Part shown: one piece after another, positions 47,451 through 59,945 of the stretch
How positions within the stretch are numbered: the first letter of the stretch is position 1
Layout: each line of letters begins with the position of its first letter
DNA from: Manis javanica
Taxonomy: Eukaryota; Chordata; Mammalia; Pholidota; Manidae
DNA: 64,000 nucleotides
Assembly: GCF_040802235.1 (NCBI RefSeq)
Contig: NC_133170.1
Location: forward strand, 6,649,001 to 6,713,000
Direction of reading: 5' to 3'
Position numbers and translations under genes: made by a program
The notes under the pieces: generated by a model
The model's input: the letters and a program-made list of their open reading frames with translations, nothing else
What the model was told of the DNA's origin: nothing
The model's database searches: none

Positions 47451-48189
47451 AAAGTCTCTACTGGATAGAGACTCAGGGATTATGCCTGCCTTGCATGTTA
47501 GAATACTGAATTTGAATGTTGTATAGCTGAAACTAATGTAATGTTATGTGTCAACTTTTTTAAAAGGGCGAAAAAAAGAATATGGTCCTTCAAAGTGTAA
47601 ACATTCACAGAGCAAAACACTTTCCAAGTCAAATGAGTTTCACTTCACACCACCCCAGAGCAAGAAGAGACAAGGTACTTCTGTTTAGCTTCTCAACATG
47701 CATTAGAAAAATCTCTAAATAGTCCTGTTAACTACATCAGCCTTCAAGTCAGGATATATCGCTGGACGATGGTGAATTGTGCTATTAAGGCTGCGGAAAG
47801 GACTGCCCTTCTTTCTAATCCCCCTCAATGATGTCTGAAATTCCTTTGGTAATAAAGAAGGGTGTTTATCACCTCATAATTAGAAATAAGTTGAAAATAC
47901 AAAAAGTCATGAAACTTAAATGTACAGTTATGTTTGCTTTTTCCTTTTTCCTGACTCCGGCAGTGAGTTACACCAAGGAAGGCACTAATGGCTGCAAGGG
48001 AGGAGGCTGGGAACACTGCAGACAAGCTGGCTAATGCACATTTGTGCCTAAGGTTGGCCTGGCACCCAGCCCTTCAAGATCTGAATAACATTCCTTCCTG
48101 TTTCTTTCTGCTAAGATATGTTCCCTTATCTTGGTTTTGGAGGGCTGCAGAATTTGGAGATTCTGGACCTGTTCAGAAGCATTCCTTTG

Positions 48190-49070
48190 CCCAACAGCCT
48201 CAAAGGAAAGAATAAGACATTTGGGTTTTATTCTTGGTGCAGTGGGAGGCTTTTGATTCGTCAGGAAATGAAATGATTTGATTGGTATTTTAAGAATGTC
48301 ACTACTCTGCGCAGAAAGAAAAGGTTGGAGGTTTCAAAAGACAGAAGTGGGGTCACTAGTCAGGAAGCTATCGTGGTATCGTGGTTGTCTAAGAGAAAGA
48401 AAACAGCGGCCTGGACTGAGGTGTCAGTAGCGGGGAAAAGAAGTGGATGGATTCATGGTATATTGGGGTGGGGGGGTGAAGTCTCAAGACTTGGCTGAAG
48501 ATTGGTGGGTGTGGGGTAAGGAGAAAAAAATGGAATCATTAATAAGTTCTAATTTTCCAACTTGGACGATTGAGAAGACGGTTTGCCATTCATTAGATGG
48601 GAAACGCAAGGAGGAACTTTCAGATTTCTTTCTCTTTAGGGCATATTAAATTTAAGGCCCTTTTAAACATCTGAACAGAAATATTAAGTAGACAAACGGA
48701 TGTAAAACCAGAATTAAAAAGGGACTTCTTGGGAGGTATAACAATTATCCTCTGGAAATCATTAGCATTAAATGGTACTTAAAGAGAAGGAAATGAATGG
48801 GATTACCCGGAGAAAGAGTATATAGAGAGAAGAGAAAGGGGTCCAGGACTAACCCTGGGGCACCCTTATTGACAGTTGAGTTAAAAAGGGAAAGCCACAA
48901 AGAAAGCTGAGCAGAACTAGTCAGTGTGGCAGGAGGAAAATCAGGAGAGAAACACCTGAAGGGAACAAAGAGAAGAATGTTTGCGGAGTGAAGGAATTAA
49001 GGACCAAGTCAAAGCCATCAAGAGGTCAAGGTCAAGCCAGATGAGGACCCAGAAATGTCGCTGGGTTTGG
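48190..49070. repeat. Ancient interspersed repeat, family uncertain
   Basis: The segments TGGGAGGCTTTTGATTCGTC, GGACTGAGGTGTCAGTAGCG, CCAGGACTAACCCTGGGGCA and AGAGGTCAAGGTCAAGCCAG occur in the order of a widespread old mammalian repeat. I recall it as LINE/CR1-L2-like but cannot name it. Confidence 0.4.
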
Positions 49071-50625
49071 TGCTCCTCCCAAGAGTAGTTTGTGTGGAAC
49101 AGAGAGGTGGAAACCAGACTGTAGTTGACTGAGGCGTAAAGAGAAGTGTAAGACGGAGCCAACCTGGGCAGGCGACTCCGTGACCCCAGAAACCAGGGGC
49201 AGGAAAACACACCACGGATGTGTGGGGCTGGCAAGTCTGCGATGAACTGCTGGGGGAATCTGCCCTTCAGGAGTGCTCACACAGGAGACCGCCAGACGCA
49301 CCCTCACGGCACATGTAAGGTTCCCCCCATAAATGCCTTCTGAGGCCAGGACTTGATCTCCAAGACGCTCAGATTCCAGCCCAATGAGTGGCTGCCCTGC
49401 CCCGACCCTGGAACACCCTGGGTCCAGGCCCAGTCCCAGAGGGTTCTGCCTCCCTCTGCTCACATGGCTCCCTGAACCCATCTCCTGTGCTTTGTGTGCT
49501 TATTTAGGGAGCCCCCCCACCCCAGCTCTGCCCTCATCCGTCTTCTGGCTCTTGCAAGATGCAAGATGCTAATTTATAAAAGCTGGAGTGCTTTGCGCCA
49601 GGGGGAAAAACCACCACCTAGCTGTTGTCTGCTTGTTGTGCACCTTCAAAACCAGTGGCTGCCAGGCCCTCAGGGGCTGTTTCTTAGCCACAGCCTGTCC
49701 CTTTGTCATCTCCCCACCAGCAAGGCTCTGGTGACCTCCACACACTCGATTTTTGCTGGGAATGCATTTTTCCATGTTCTTTGTTTTGCTTTCTACATTT
49801 TCTTCAAGATTCTTCATTCTCCCATGTTTTGCTATCTGCATTTGCCTAGTTCAGAGCGACCTCATCTCATTAATTCTTTCCTCATTATTAAATCCATCCT
49901 CCATCTATTTTGACTGAAAACCACCATAAGACCTTGTCAGCACACTGCCCTATACAGGCTCAGACAAGTTTATTTAAAAGAAGACTAAAACATTCTGGCG
50001 CCCAGGTATTGTTTCTTCAGAATTTGTCCATCGACCAGCCTTGATTTTCTTGATCCAAGGCAATGTTCTGTGTCACCTGTTTCAGACTACCAAATCCTCT
50101 TTTTTATAAAGCTTATGTTGAGGACCACTTGAGTGAGCAGAACTATGTACTAGCAGCTAAAATGATAAATGCATCCAAGGTCTTACAAGGTGCTGTGTGG
50201 ATCAAAGAATAGACAGATTGGTTTGAATAAATTTTTATCACCCAGCTGAGTCCAGAGCCCCACTGAAGTTAAAAATCATGAATTTATTGAAACACTGAAA
50301 GTCATACAGTTCTATGGCTTTTTCCAGAGGATCAGGTGTAAGAGTAGAGATGGTGTATAGTTGCATCTATCCAGAATTAGGGTTTGTCAGTGAGCGGGGA
50401 AGACGACTAGGAGACAGGAGATTGAGAATATTTGTGAAAAGGTAGCCGATGAGTTAAATCATGGAACGTGGCTGGCTGCTAATGACTCTCAACATCTGTT
50501 CTCTTCTATGGTAACTGTAGCCCCAGTTTCTTGCTGTGTGCAAGTTCATGTAATAAATCTGACCATTTACTAAAGTTTGTACATGTAGAAACTCTCCAGT
50601 GACTAGGATCTGGCTAATTGGATTT
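49071..50625. other. Upstream flank, nothing recognised
   Basis: Overlapping frames at 48941-49913 on both strands lack domain character and splice context; not called as genes. Confidence 0.45.
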
Positions 50626-51263
50626 AAGAAATGGTGGGTGGACCCTATGTTTATCGCAGCACTTTTTACAATAGCCAAGATATGGAAGCAACCTAAGTGT
50701 CCATCAGTAGATGAATGGATAAAGAAGATGTGGTACATATATACAATGGAATACTATTCAGCCATAAGAAAGAAACAAATCCCACCATTTGCAACAATAT
50801 GGATGGAGCCGGAGGACATTATGCTCAGTGAAATAAGCCAGGCAGAGAAAGACAAGTGCCAAATGATTTCCCTCATTTGTGGAGTATAAGAACAAAGCAA
50901 AACTGAAGGAACAAAACAGCAGCAGACTCAGAGACTCCAAGAAGGGACTAGTGGTTACCAAAGGGGAGGGGTGGGGAAGGGCAGGTGGGGAGGGAGGGAG
51001 AAGGGGACTGAGGGGTGTTATGTTTAGTACACATGGTGTGGGGGGTCACAGGGAGAACAGTGTAGCACAGAGAAGGCACATAGTGGATCTCTGGCAACTT
51101 GCTGTACTGATGGACAGGGACTGCACTGGGGTGTGGGTGGGGACTTGATAATATGGGCAAATGTAGTGACCATATTGTTTTTTCATGTGAAACCTTCATA
51201 AGAGTGTATATCAATCATACCTTAATAAAAAATTTAAAAAAACAGAAGAAATGGTGGGTAGAA
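50626..51263 (+). mobile_element. 5'-truncated L1 with TSD
   Basis: AAGAAATGGTGGGTGGAC (50626-50643) and AAGAAATGGTGGGTAGAA (51246-51263) flank an L1 consisting of the ORF2 end (YYSAIRKKQIPPF ... SLICGV, stop at about 50889), a G-rich 3' UTR and an A-rich tail after ACCTTAATAAAAAA. It represents a different subfamily from the copies at 5051 and 17235, because its 3' UTR terminus differs. Confidence 0.92.
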
Positions 51264-51621
51264 CTCCCAGTAAGCATCCCTAATGCCCTCCTCCCTTTCC
51301 ATTTTCCTGCTGGCTGGAATGCACACAGAATGACCGGAGCCCCAGGACACCCCAGCCCATGAGATGACTTTGATAATGAGAGTCACACAGGCTGAGCAAC
51401 AGGAAAGGAGGAGCCGAGGTCCGTAAACCTTAATGGGAGGATTGGTGGGATAACAACCCTCAGTGTTCCAGGTTCAACATCCACATATGGTGACTTTTTT
51501 TTTTTCCCAATGAAATAAAGAGCTTGAGAAAAACCCGTCTAGGTCTTGGCCTCCGTCCTGCCTGCAGGGAGCACCTACCAAAGCTGAAAGTGGCACCAGA
51601 GATCATCTATTCCGGTCAGTC
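51264..51621. other. Upstream flank, nothing recognised
   Basis: A T-run at 51497-51508 and an AATAAA near 51516 are visible but no element is assigned. Confidence 0.4.
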
Positions 51622-52508
51622 TTTGTTTAAAACAGCTTTATTAAGATGTGGTTTACATACCACAGAATTTTCTACTTAAAGTGTAAACTCAGTGATTTAC
51701 AGTATGTACACAGAATTGTGCAACCAGCACTCTGGCCAATTTTAGAAAATCTTTATGACCTCAAAAAGAGACCCTGTATCCTTCAGCTTTCATCCCCTTA
51801 TCTCCTGAACACCACCCACCCTGCCAACCAAAGCTGCATAACCGCTTTCTGTCTAATCCACTTTCTACTTCTTTATATTTCCCTATTCTGGAATTTCATA
51901 CAAATAGAGTCATAGCATATGCATTCTTCTGTGGTCGGCTCCTTTCACGCAGCATGTGTCCAAGATGTGTCTGTGCTGTAGCATAAGTCAGTGCTACTTT
52001 TTAGGGCCGAATACTATTCCATTGTATGGATATACCCACTTTTTTTGTCCATAAATCAGTTCGTGGACTTCTAGGTTGTTTCCATCTTTTGTTTACTATA
52101 TGTAATGTTGCTATAAACATCATACACAAATTTTGTGTGAACATATATTCTCATTTCTTTTGGCATACCTAAGGGTGGGAATGCTGGGTGGTATGGTGAC
52201 TCTAGGTTTTACATTTTGAGGAACTACCAGACAGCTTTCCAAAGTGGCTGAACTATTTTGCACTCCCACCAGCCGTTTGTGAAAGATCTGGTTTTTCCAC
52301 ATCCTTCCTAATTCTTGTTATTATCTGACTTTCCATTCTAGCCATCTTAGTAGATGTGAAATGGTATCTCATGATTTTTATTTGTATTTCCCTAATGGCT
52401 AATGATGTTGAGCATCTTTTCACGTGTTCATTGGCCATTTCTATGCCTTCTTTGGAGAAATGCCTTTCCAGAGCCTTTGCCCATTTTTTAATTTTTAACT
52501 TTTCCATT
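51622..52508 (-). mobile_element. Older L1 3' half, minus strand
   Basis: The plus strand reads the classic reverse L1 order: AAACAGCTTTATTAAGATGT, TTGTGCAACCAGCACTCTGG, TATTCCATTGTATGGATATA, TTGAGGAACTACCAGACAGC and TTCCCTAATGGCTAATGATG. The ORF2 frame is broken. It abuts the Tigger1 copy. Confidence 0.9.
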
Positions 52509-54490
52509 GACTAGCCATTTCCCTGTGTCTCTTCCTCTCCATGGGAACCCCCTCACCCTTAGACACAATAATATTGAAATTAGGCCCCTTATTAACCCAG
52601 CAATGGCTTCTAAGTGTTCAAGTGACAGGAAGAGCAACATATCTTTCACTTTAAATCAAAAGCTAGAAATGAATAAGCTCAGAGTGGAAGCCATGCCAAA
52701 AGCTAGGCCCCTTGCACCAGAAAGTTAGTCAAGTTGTGCAGGCAAAGGAGAAGTTCTTGAAGAAAAACAAAAGTGCTGCTCCAGTGAGCCCACAAATGAT
52801 AAGAAAGCAAAACAGCGTTATTGCTGATAAGGAGAAAGTAGTCTGGATCGAAGATCCAACCAGCCACAACGTGCCCTTAAGCCAAAGCCTAATCCACAGC
52901 AAGGCCCCAACTCTCCTCAGTTCTATGAGGCTGAGGGAGGGGACAAGACTGCAGAAGGCAAGTTGGAAGCTGGCAGAGGTTGGTGCATGAGGTTTAAGGA
53001 AAGAAGGCGTTTCTGTGACAGATAAGTGCAGGGGAGGCATCAGGTGCTGATGGAGAAGCTGTAGCGAGTTACCCAGAAGACCTGGCTAAGATGATTAATG
53101 AAGGTGGCTACACTCAACAGCAGATTTCCAATGGAGATCAAAAAGGCTTCTATTGGAAAAAGATGCCATCTAGGACTTCCAGAATCAGAGAAGTCAATGC
53201 CTGGTTTCAAAACTTCAAAGGGCAGGCTCAGTCTCTTGCTAGGCACTAATGCAGCTGGTGATTTTCAAAGCCAACACTCACTGACAATTCCAAAAATCCA
53301 GGGCCCTTAAGAATTATACTCAATCTACTCTGCCTGTGCTCTATAAATGAAACAACAAAGCCTGGATAATCTTTTAAGCCCATGATTGAGACCCACTGCT
53401 CAGAAACAAAGGATTCCTTTCCAAAGATGAGTCCTCATGACAATGCCTTGTTTACCCCGAAGCTCTGTCAGAGATGTGCCTCTAGATCACGTGCTTTTCA
53501 TGCCTGCTATACAGCATCCATTCTGCAGCCCAGCGAGTCATTTTGACTTTCAAGTCTTGTTACTTAGTACACACATTTCCTGAGGCTAAAGCTGCCATAG
53601 ACAGGGATTCCTCTGACGGATCTGGGCAAAGCAAACCAAGAACTTCTGAAAGGACTCACCATTTAGATGCCATTAACCACATTTGTGATTCACAGGAAGA
53701 CGTCAAAATAGCATCATGAATAAGAGTTTGGAAGACGTCGACTCCCACCCTCGTGGATGACTTTGAGGAGGTGGGGACTTCAGTGGAGGAAGTCACTGCA
53801 GGTGCGGTGCGATCAGCAACAGAACTAGAATTAGAAGCGGAGCCTGGAGATGGGACTGAATTGCTGCATCTCATCATCAAACTTGAACAGGTAAAAGGTT
53901 GCTTCTTATGGATGAGCAAAGCAAGTGGTTTCTTGAGATGGAACCTGCTCCTGGTGGCGATGCCGTGACGGCTGCTGAAGCGACAACAAAGGGTTTACAA
54001 CATCACAGAAGCTTAGCTGACAAAGCAGAGGGAGGGTTTGAGAGGACTGACTCCAAGTTTGAAAGGAGTTTCACTGTGGGAAAAGTGCCATTCAAGAGCA
54101 TCACATGCCACAGAGAACTCTTTCATGAAGCAGCAAACTTCATGGTTTAATTTTAAGAAATCACCACAGCCTCCCGGCCTTCAGCAGCCTCCGCCCTGAT
54201 CAGTCGGCCACCATGGAAGCAAGACCCTCGTCCAGCAAAAAGATGATGACTTCTTGAAAGCTCAGAGGATGGTGGCATTTTTTAGCAAAACAGTATTTTT
54301 CTATTAAGGTACATCCATTGTTTTTTAGACATGATGCTATTGCACACTTAATAGGCTACAGTGTAGGGTAAATGTAACTTAGATGTGCTGGGAAACCAAG
54401 AAATTCATTTGCTTCACTTTATTGTGATATTTACTTTATTGCAGATCCGCAACAAAACCCTCAATATCTGTGCAGTATGCCTGTATTTCA
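52509..54490 (+). mobile_element. Tigger1 (pogo/Tc1-mariner) DNA transposon, decayed
   Basis: Nearly 2 kb of Tigger1 with its transposase region and the 3' terminal region (TTGCAGATCCGCAACAAAAC, then AGTATGCCTG near 54470-54485). The 5' terminal inverted repeat is not visible; the copy begins next to the L1 at 52508. Confidence 0.88.
52603..54270 (+). pseudogene. Tigger1 transposase pseudogene
   Basis: Starts MASKCSSDRKSNISFTLNQK, the helix-turn-helix start of pogo-type transposases. Further blocks occur in several frames: [34 protein letters not shown] (CENP-B-like DNA-binding part), [19 protein letters not shown] (DDE domain start), DDFEEVGTSVEEVTAG and LLMDEQSKWFLEMEPAPGG near the C-terminus. 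A small deletion after residue 33 and later frameshifts and stops destroy it. There is no host-gene role to infer. Confidence 0.88.
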
Positions 54491-56885
54491 GCCTGAAACA
54501 CTTTTCATGTTATCAGAATACTTTCTAAGCATTATTATCTTTAACAGCTGCCCAACTGACCATTTCATATTCTAACTTTTAAAATCTACCTACCTCTCAT
54601 CCAGGGGCCCTTAATTCACGTAAAACTGTCTGACAAAATAGAAAAGCTGAATTCTAGGTACTTGTTGAAAAATACTATCTCAATCTTATGCGTGACAACA
54701 GTTATCAAAGGGAGGACTGTTTCAAGGATACCAGCCCCTCACTCTCAGGTGAGATCCCTATAATCTCCGGACCAGCACAGGGTGAGGAGCCGGCCCACAC
54801 CCTGCTCATCTATTGGCATATTCTAATGTTGGGTCATGAGGCCCTGTGAGAAAGGCTGAAAGACTCAACCCAGCAGAAGTGGCTGTCTGTCTGTCTGTCT
54901 GTCTACACAAGGATGCTGTTAGACCCTTTGACTTCACATCATGCCTCCCAGCAGAAAGGCCATCTTGTTTATACAAAGATGCTTTTAGGTTATTAGCCAT
55001 GAACTCACATAATGTCTCATTTACGAGAACCTTCCATGCTCAGTGGAATAAATCTGTGTCTACTAAGAATAGTTGGTCTCCTCCAGAGTAACTGGTCTGT
55101 TTTATCCCATGAGTACTGTGAATTGTATAACTGATCAGCTTTCCCTTTATCCATAGGCCACTAGGAAGCTTGCTTGTGGCAAATTTGTGACCTTCTTTTG
55201 GCAAGTGTACAGGTCAAATATTCCTAGCTCTCTTTTATGTCCCCACCATTACTTTTTCTTGCTCCTAAAAAATTCCTGAAATTATCCTGTGTTTTATATA
55301 GCTCTGCTTGCTGTCTGAGGTCCTTTCTAGAACCAGTAAAGTCCAACAGTTCAGGGCCTGACTCTAAAGCTGGAGTCACAGTCTGCTGTTGAGCAAGTAA
55401 GTTACTTATCTCTTCCGTACCTCAGTTTTCTCCTTCATAAAAAAGGGACGAAGCCTCTGTCCCGTAGAGTTCTCATGACAAAATACACACAAAGACCTCA
55501 GATGTGTGCTTAGCTCATAATAACTAACTGCTTAAAATAAATTTTAAAATCATTTAAAAGAAATAATTGTACTCATTCTCCTATTGCTAGAGTTTACCTT
55601 GCATAGGACTTACTCCAAGTGGAATGACGAGAAAAAAGCATGCATGTTTTGAAGGCTGTGTGCTAATTTTCACATCAACCAACATGGAGGAAGCTCCAGT
55701 CTTATCATCCCTTTTTCAGGGCTAAGTATTGTTGCTTTTAAAAATCCTCTGGTCTGACAGGCAAAAAAGGAGTATTATCTTACGGTCATTTCAAGCTACA
55801 TTTTGTGGATAACTCATGAGATTGAATCTTCTGGCCAAAACCACTATGTTTATTATTGATCACTTATATTTCTTCTCTCTCTGTCCATCTCTTGTTATTT
55901 TCCTATGGAGGTCATTGTGTTTTTCCTTTTATCATTTAAATAAGCTGAGAGACTCTATGGACTCCAGTCATCTGCCCAGAGAGGGGAAGACAGGGTAGTT
56001 GAGGCGTGAGGGAGGTAATGGTCACAGGGAATGGGAAAGGGTGTCCAGGAACACCTAAAAGGATGCCAGGCAGTGTGTCGGTCCTGCAGGGGGAACGGCC
56101 ATCTTATTAACCGAGGATCGATGAGTAGTTCTAAGAGCAAAGCACACTACAAATAGGTCACCATCATCATCTCTCTCTTCCTGTCCTTTGAAAACATGAC
56201 CAGTTCCAGAAAAACAGTTAAACACTAAGGTTTGTTCTTTCAGTTGCAACAAAAAATTCCTTGAGTTACAAAACAATTTTAAGAACATAGTCAAATACTT
56301 CTCTGTCGCCAAGACTGTTTGTAGAAGCATAGTTATTTTTGTAGCCGTGGAAACCCAGCGGATGCCATGGCTACATAACCAGCTTGCCCAGATAATTTCT
56401 AGTAAACCAAGTCAAACAAATCACTTTATCTACCCAGCTCATTTCAGATCACTTAGAAATGCTTTCTTTCATCACCAGTGGAGAGAAAGTAGGCAGCTTG
56501 GCTTTGTGCACAACCGGCTTAACGTCTTAGCTTCCCTTTTGACATCTTAGCTTTTTTCCGTTGTTTTAAAAAAGTTTTAACAAGCACAGAGTACATGCCA
56601 AAATAGTTCTCTCATCTCTCTTCTGATTTCTCCTAATAAGTCTCTGGATATACCAGCTTATTTCCATGAGGATACTGAGAGACACAAAGATGCTACACCC
56701 CGCCCATGGCCACATGCTAGACAGAGCTACACAAGCCTCGTCAACAATTTACTCCACGTGCAAATATATCCTTTGGCAGACTAAGGAAAACCCAGTTACA
56801 GGCTCTTGATATTCAATTTGGGAGAAAGATGTAGAAGTTTATTCCAGTCTAACCTTGTCCTTTTCTGCAACTTATTTTTTAAGAT
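54491..56885. other. Upstream flank, nothing recognised
   Basis: A (GTCT)n microsatellite at about 54883-54904 is the only clear structure in 2.4 kb. Confidence 0.45.
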
Positions 56886-56889
56886 AATA

Positions 56890-57110
56890 TGTGGTTGAAT
56901 GTTACTCTGTGCCAGGCCCTGTTCTGAGCATTTTTCATATATTAACTAATTAATCCCTTTTAACAACCCAAGGAGATTGAGGGTAACGGTAATGATAATG
57001 ACAATAATAATACTCCTATTTAACAGATGAGGAAACAGAGGCACAAAGGGGTTGTGTACCTTGTTCAAGGCCTTGCGACTGGCAAATGATGTTCCTTCAC
57101 TGTTAATACA
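56890..57110 (-). repeat. MIR SINE
   Basis: CTGTGCCAGGCCCTGTTCTG, AATAATACTCCTATTTAACA, GATGAGGAAACAGAGGCACA in clear reverse-MIR order. Confidence 0.85.
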
Positions 57111-57214
57111 AGCTTCTCTCCTAAGCCTTGTACCTTTCTCTCATTGGACTTTCTACCACTTCCTCCTCCATCCCCAAGGACTATCCAAGAATTACAAGCC
57201 ATGCTCTCTACCAA

Positions 57215-57425
57215 AATGCTGTAGTGGACACAACAGCAGACGAGTTAGCAGTCACAGGACTTGGATTCATGTCCCAGGTGGCTTCAGTAAAGTCAATCAA
57301 TTCTGTTGGGCTTTGGTTCTATTATCTGTCAGAAGGGAATAATCATAGTGCCGATATAACCTCACAGGACAGTCATAAAAATCAAAGAAGATGATGGAGA
57401 TGAAAGGTCTTTGTAAGGTGAAAAG
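57215..57425 (+). repeat. MIR SINE remnant
   Basis: CAGGACTTGGATTCATGTCC, CTTTGGTTCTATTATCTGTC and AATAATCATAGTGCCGATAT in plus-strand MIR order. Confidence 0.65.
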
Positions 57426-57539
57426 TCTTGAGCGACCTCAGAGACTTTTCATGTGTGGTCTTGGGAATGGCCAGGGATGTTCCACAGAAGAGGTGATATC
57501 AGAGCTAAGTTTCGAAGGGTGTGTCTGTGTCTTAATATA

Positions 57540-57665
57540 ATAGAATCACAGTAAATAACATTTACTGAGCAATTAGGATGTTCCAGGCTCTGTGCTAAGA
57601 GCTCTACGTGCATTATCTCTTTTAATGCTTTCAACAATTCTATGAGGTCACTCAGGTCCTACCCA
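57540..57665 (-). repeat. MIR SINE remnant
   Basis: TTACTGAGCAATTAGGATGT, CTCTGTGCTAAGAGCTCTAC and TTCTATGAGGTCACTCAGGT in reverse-MIR order. Confidence 0.7.
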
Positions 57666-59759
57666 CCCGGCTCATATAAATGTCTCTTAGCATGATTCAA
57701 TAATGGGTTGGTTGCTCTGGTGTCCACCAATCACAGCCGAAGAGAGGTGTGCCTGTGGCTGGAATGAAGTGCACAGGCTTTGAAGGTGGCAACCCACGTC
57801 CCCAGGCCAGGCCCTGGCAAGCTCAACAAAGTCGTAATGGGAACAATTTACTCTGGACACATCTCGAGAGGGTGCAGCCTGGAACATAACTGACATGTCA
57901 ATTACCCAAGAGAAGAGACTTGGGAGGCTTTTCTTAAGCAATTTTGACCATTATTCTGGCTTAAGCTTTGCTTGCCCTCAGTCAGACCAAAAGTAAAGCA
58001 AGAGACCTCTAGGAAAAGACTAGAAATCTGGATTGCCCACAAAACAGACCCCTAACTTATATAACAACAAATTAGGGAATGCATTTTAAGCCTTAAATGA
58101 TGCAGAATGAGTCAAGTGAAACATTATTGATAATTATCGCTCATGTTTCCAAACCTCTCTTGAAGCAGTTAGTACAACTGAAATTGAAATGGACAGTTGA
58201 AGCAACTGCTGCATAAAACAGGAGATAGCAAGGGCTTCTGGGGAAGGGGCAGGCTCTGCTGCCTATGGGGGCTTATAATGAAGCTGAACACGTAGGGCCA
58301 AGAGAGGCACCTGCTTAAGGGGTGTGGACAGGCACAGAAGCGGGGATGGAGGACATGACTCCTATCACAACACATTCAACTAACTTTGAAAAACCAGGAC
58401 CAAAAATCCTATTTGTCCCCATTGAAATAAATCCGAAACCCTTCTGATTGTTTTCCTGAATGTGGCAGGTAGACTTCTGATGAGATAAACGAGTGAGGTG
58501 GGTCATCTCACATGTGGCGAAGCAAGCAAATGCTTTCAGGATCTGTCTCACTTCACCGCAAGTATTCTCCTTGATAATCACTAGCTGCACACGTCGAAGG
58601 TGGCAGGCAGAAAGGCACAGGTATCTTTCTGCGACACCAAGGGCAGAGGCTAAGAGGGACTCCTAGTGCACAACAGGGAGGCGGGCAGAAGAAACTTGAG
58701 TCACTGTACCAGGCAATCTCTGCAAATGCACCCATGGCCTGTGATGAAGGACGTTGAGTGAGGGCTCCTTTACTAACAAGCCAAACCATGTCTACAGCTG
58801 TTCACCTCACATGCATACCATGCTGGCTCTTCTGAATGGATACTGAAAAATAAACATTATAGATGCACCCAATCGCTAAAGGAACACGTCTGAGACCAAA
58901 GGGAATTCTTCCCACTGTGTCTTCACTGAGCTTACCGGTTCATCACTTGCATTCCTGTAGATCCCTCATTTTGGAGGACATAGGTCACTGCTTTCAAAAC
59001 CCGTGCAAAACCCTGTGATTTTGGGAAAGAGATGGGATGTCGAATAACTTGGGCCAGGGGAACCTACAGAGTGATAGTTATTATTGTGATGATACCAACC
59101 AAGCCTACAGTGAGAAACTGAACTATTACCACCAACTGGCCTGAGGGAAAATCACACAAGGTCCGGGGTAGGGGGCGAGTGAAGTCAACCCTAATCCATT
59201 CGGCTCACAGTATCGATGGAAACGGGAGGGGGGGGTGCCTACGACAGATGAGCTCCCTTTGGAGGATCTGTCTTCACACAGATAAGGGAAGTTCTAAGAC
59301 AGCCTCTTCCTGCATTTGCTGTTTCTCAAGTGCCTTCGGCTCAAAATAATCAATATATCAAAGCAGCATCTTTTGGGGGTGGCATGTCCTGGACTCGTTC
59401 ACCTTTACGATTGAGACAGCAAAGGTACTGAAGAGGCCGTTTACAGAGACCGTGTGCTCTGCAGTACAGCTGATGTGGGCAGATCAGACGCCCTTTTTAG
59501 GAAATCCCCATCCTCTCAGGGGGTGGCCGAACAGCTCATCAGAAAGCCCACCCTACCAATGCTGTCTCCTTAATGAGCACAGACTTTGTTAATCAGCAAC
59601 ATTATGTTAGACGAGAGTTCTCATTGGTAAAATTGGCCACAGTCAAGGTATGTGGACTGGCTAAAGTGTTTTAGCCACTCTTCCGGGAACAGAGCATAAA
59701 AATCTAAGATGTCCTGGAGCCCCCGCCCTAAGGGATGGTGGCCAGATCTTGACCCCTAT
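57666..59759. other. Upstream flank, nothing recognised
   Basis: About 2 kb; parts might be old LTR-retroelement interior, but I could not support that. Confidence 0.4.
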
Positions 59760-59945
59760 GCCTCCTACATCCACCTATTGATTCAGAGGATTCAGAGCCT
59801 TCTACGTCCACCTATTGATTCAGAGGATTCAGAGCCTTCTACATCCACCTATTGATTCAGAGGGAGGATTCAGAGCCTTCTACATCCACCTACTGATTCA
59901 GAGGATTCAGAGCCTTCTATGTCCACCTATTGATTCAGAGGACTC
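59760..59945. repeat. 37-bp minisatellite, about 5 units
   Basis: The unit spans TCTACGTCCACCTATTGATT plus CAGAGGATTCAGAGCCT and itself contains the doubled 9-mer GATTCAGAG. Units differ by C/T changes (CTACG, CTACA, CTATG), and the third has a 4-5 bp GGAG-type insertion. Confidence 0.95.

Noticed and set aside
59760-59945. CRISPR-like array
   Set aside because: Direct tandem minisatellite with no spacers, in mammalian DNA.
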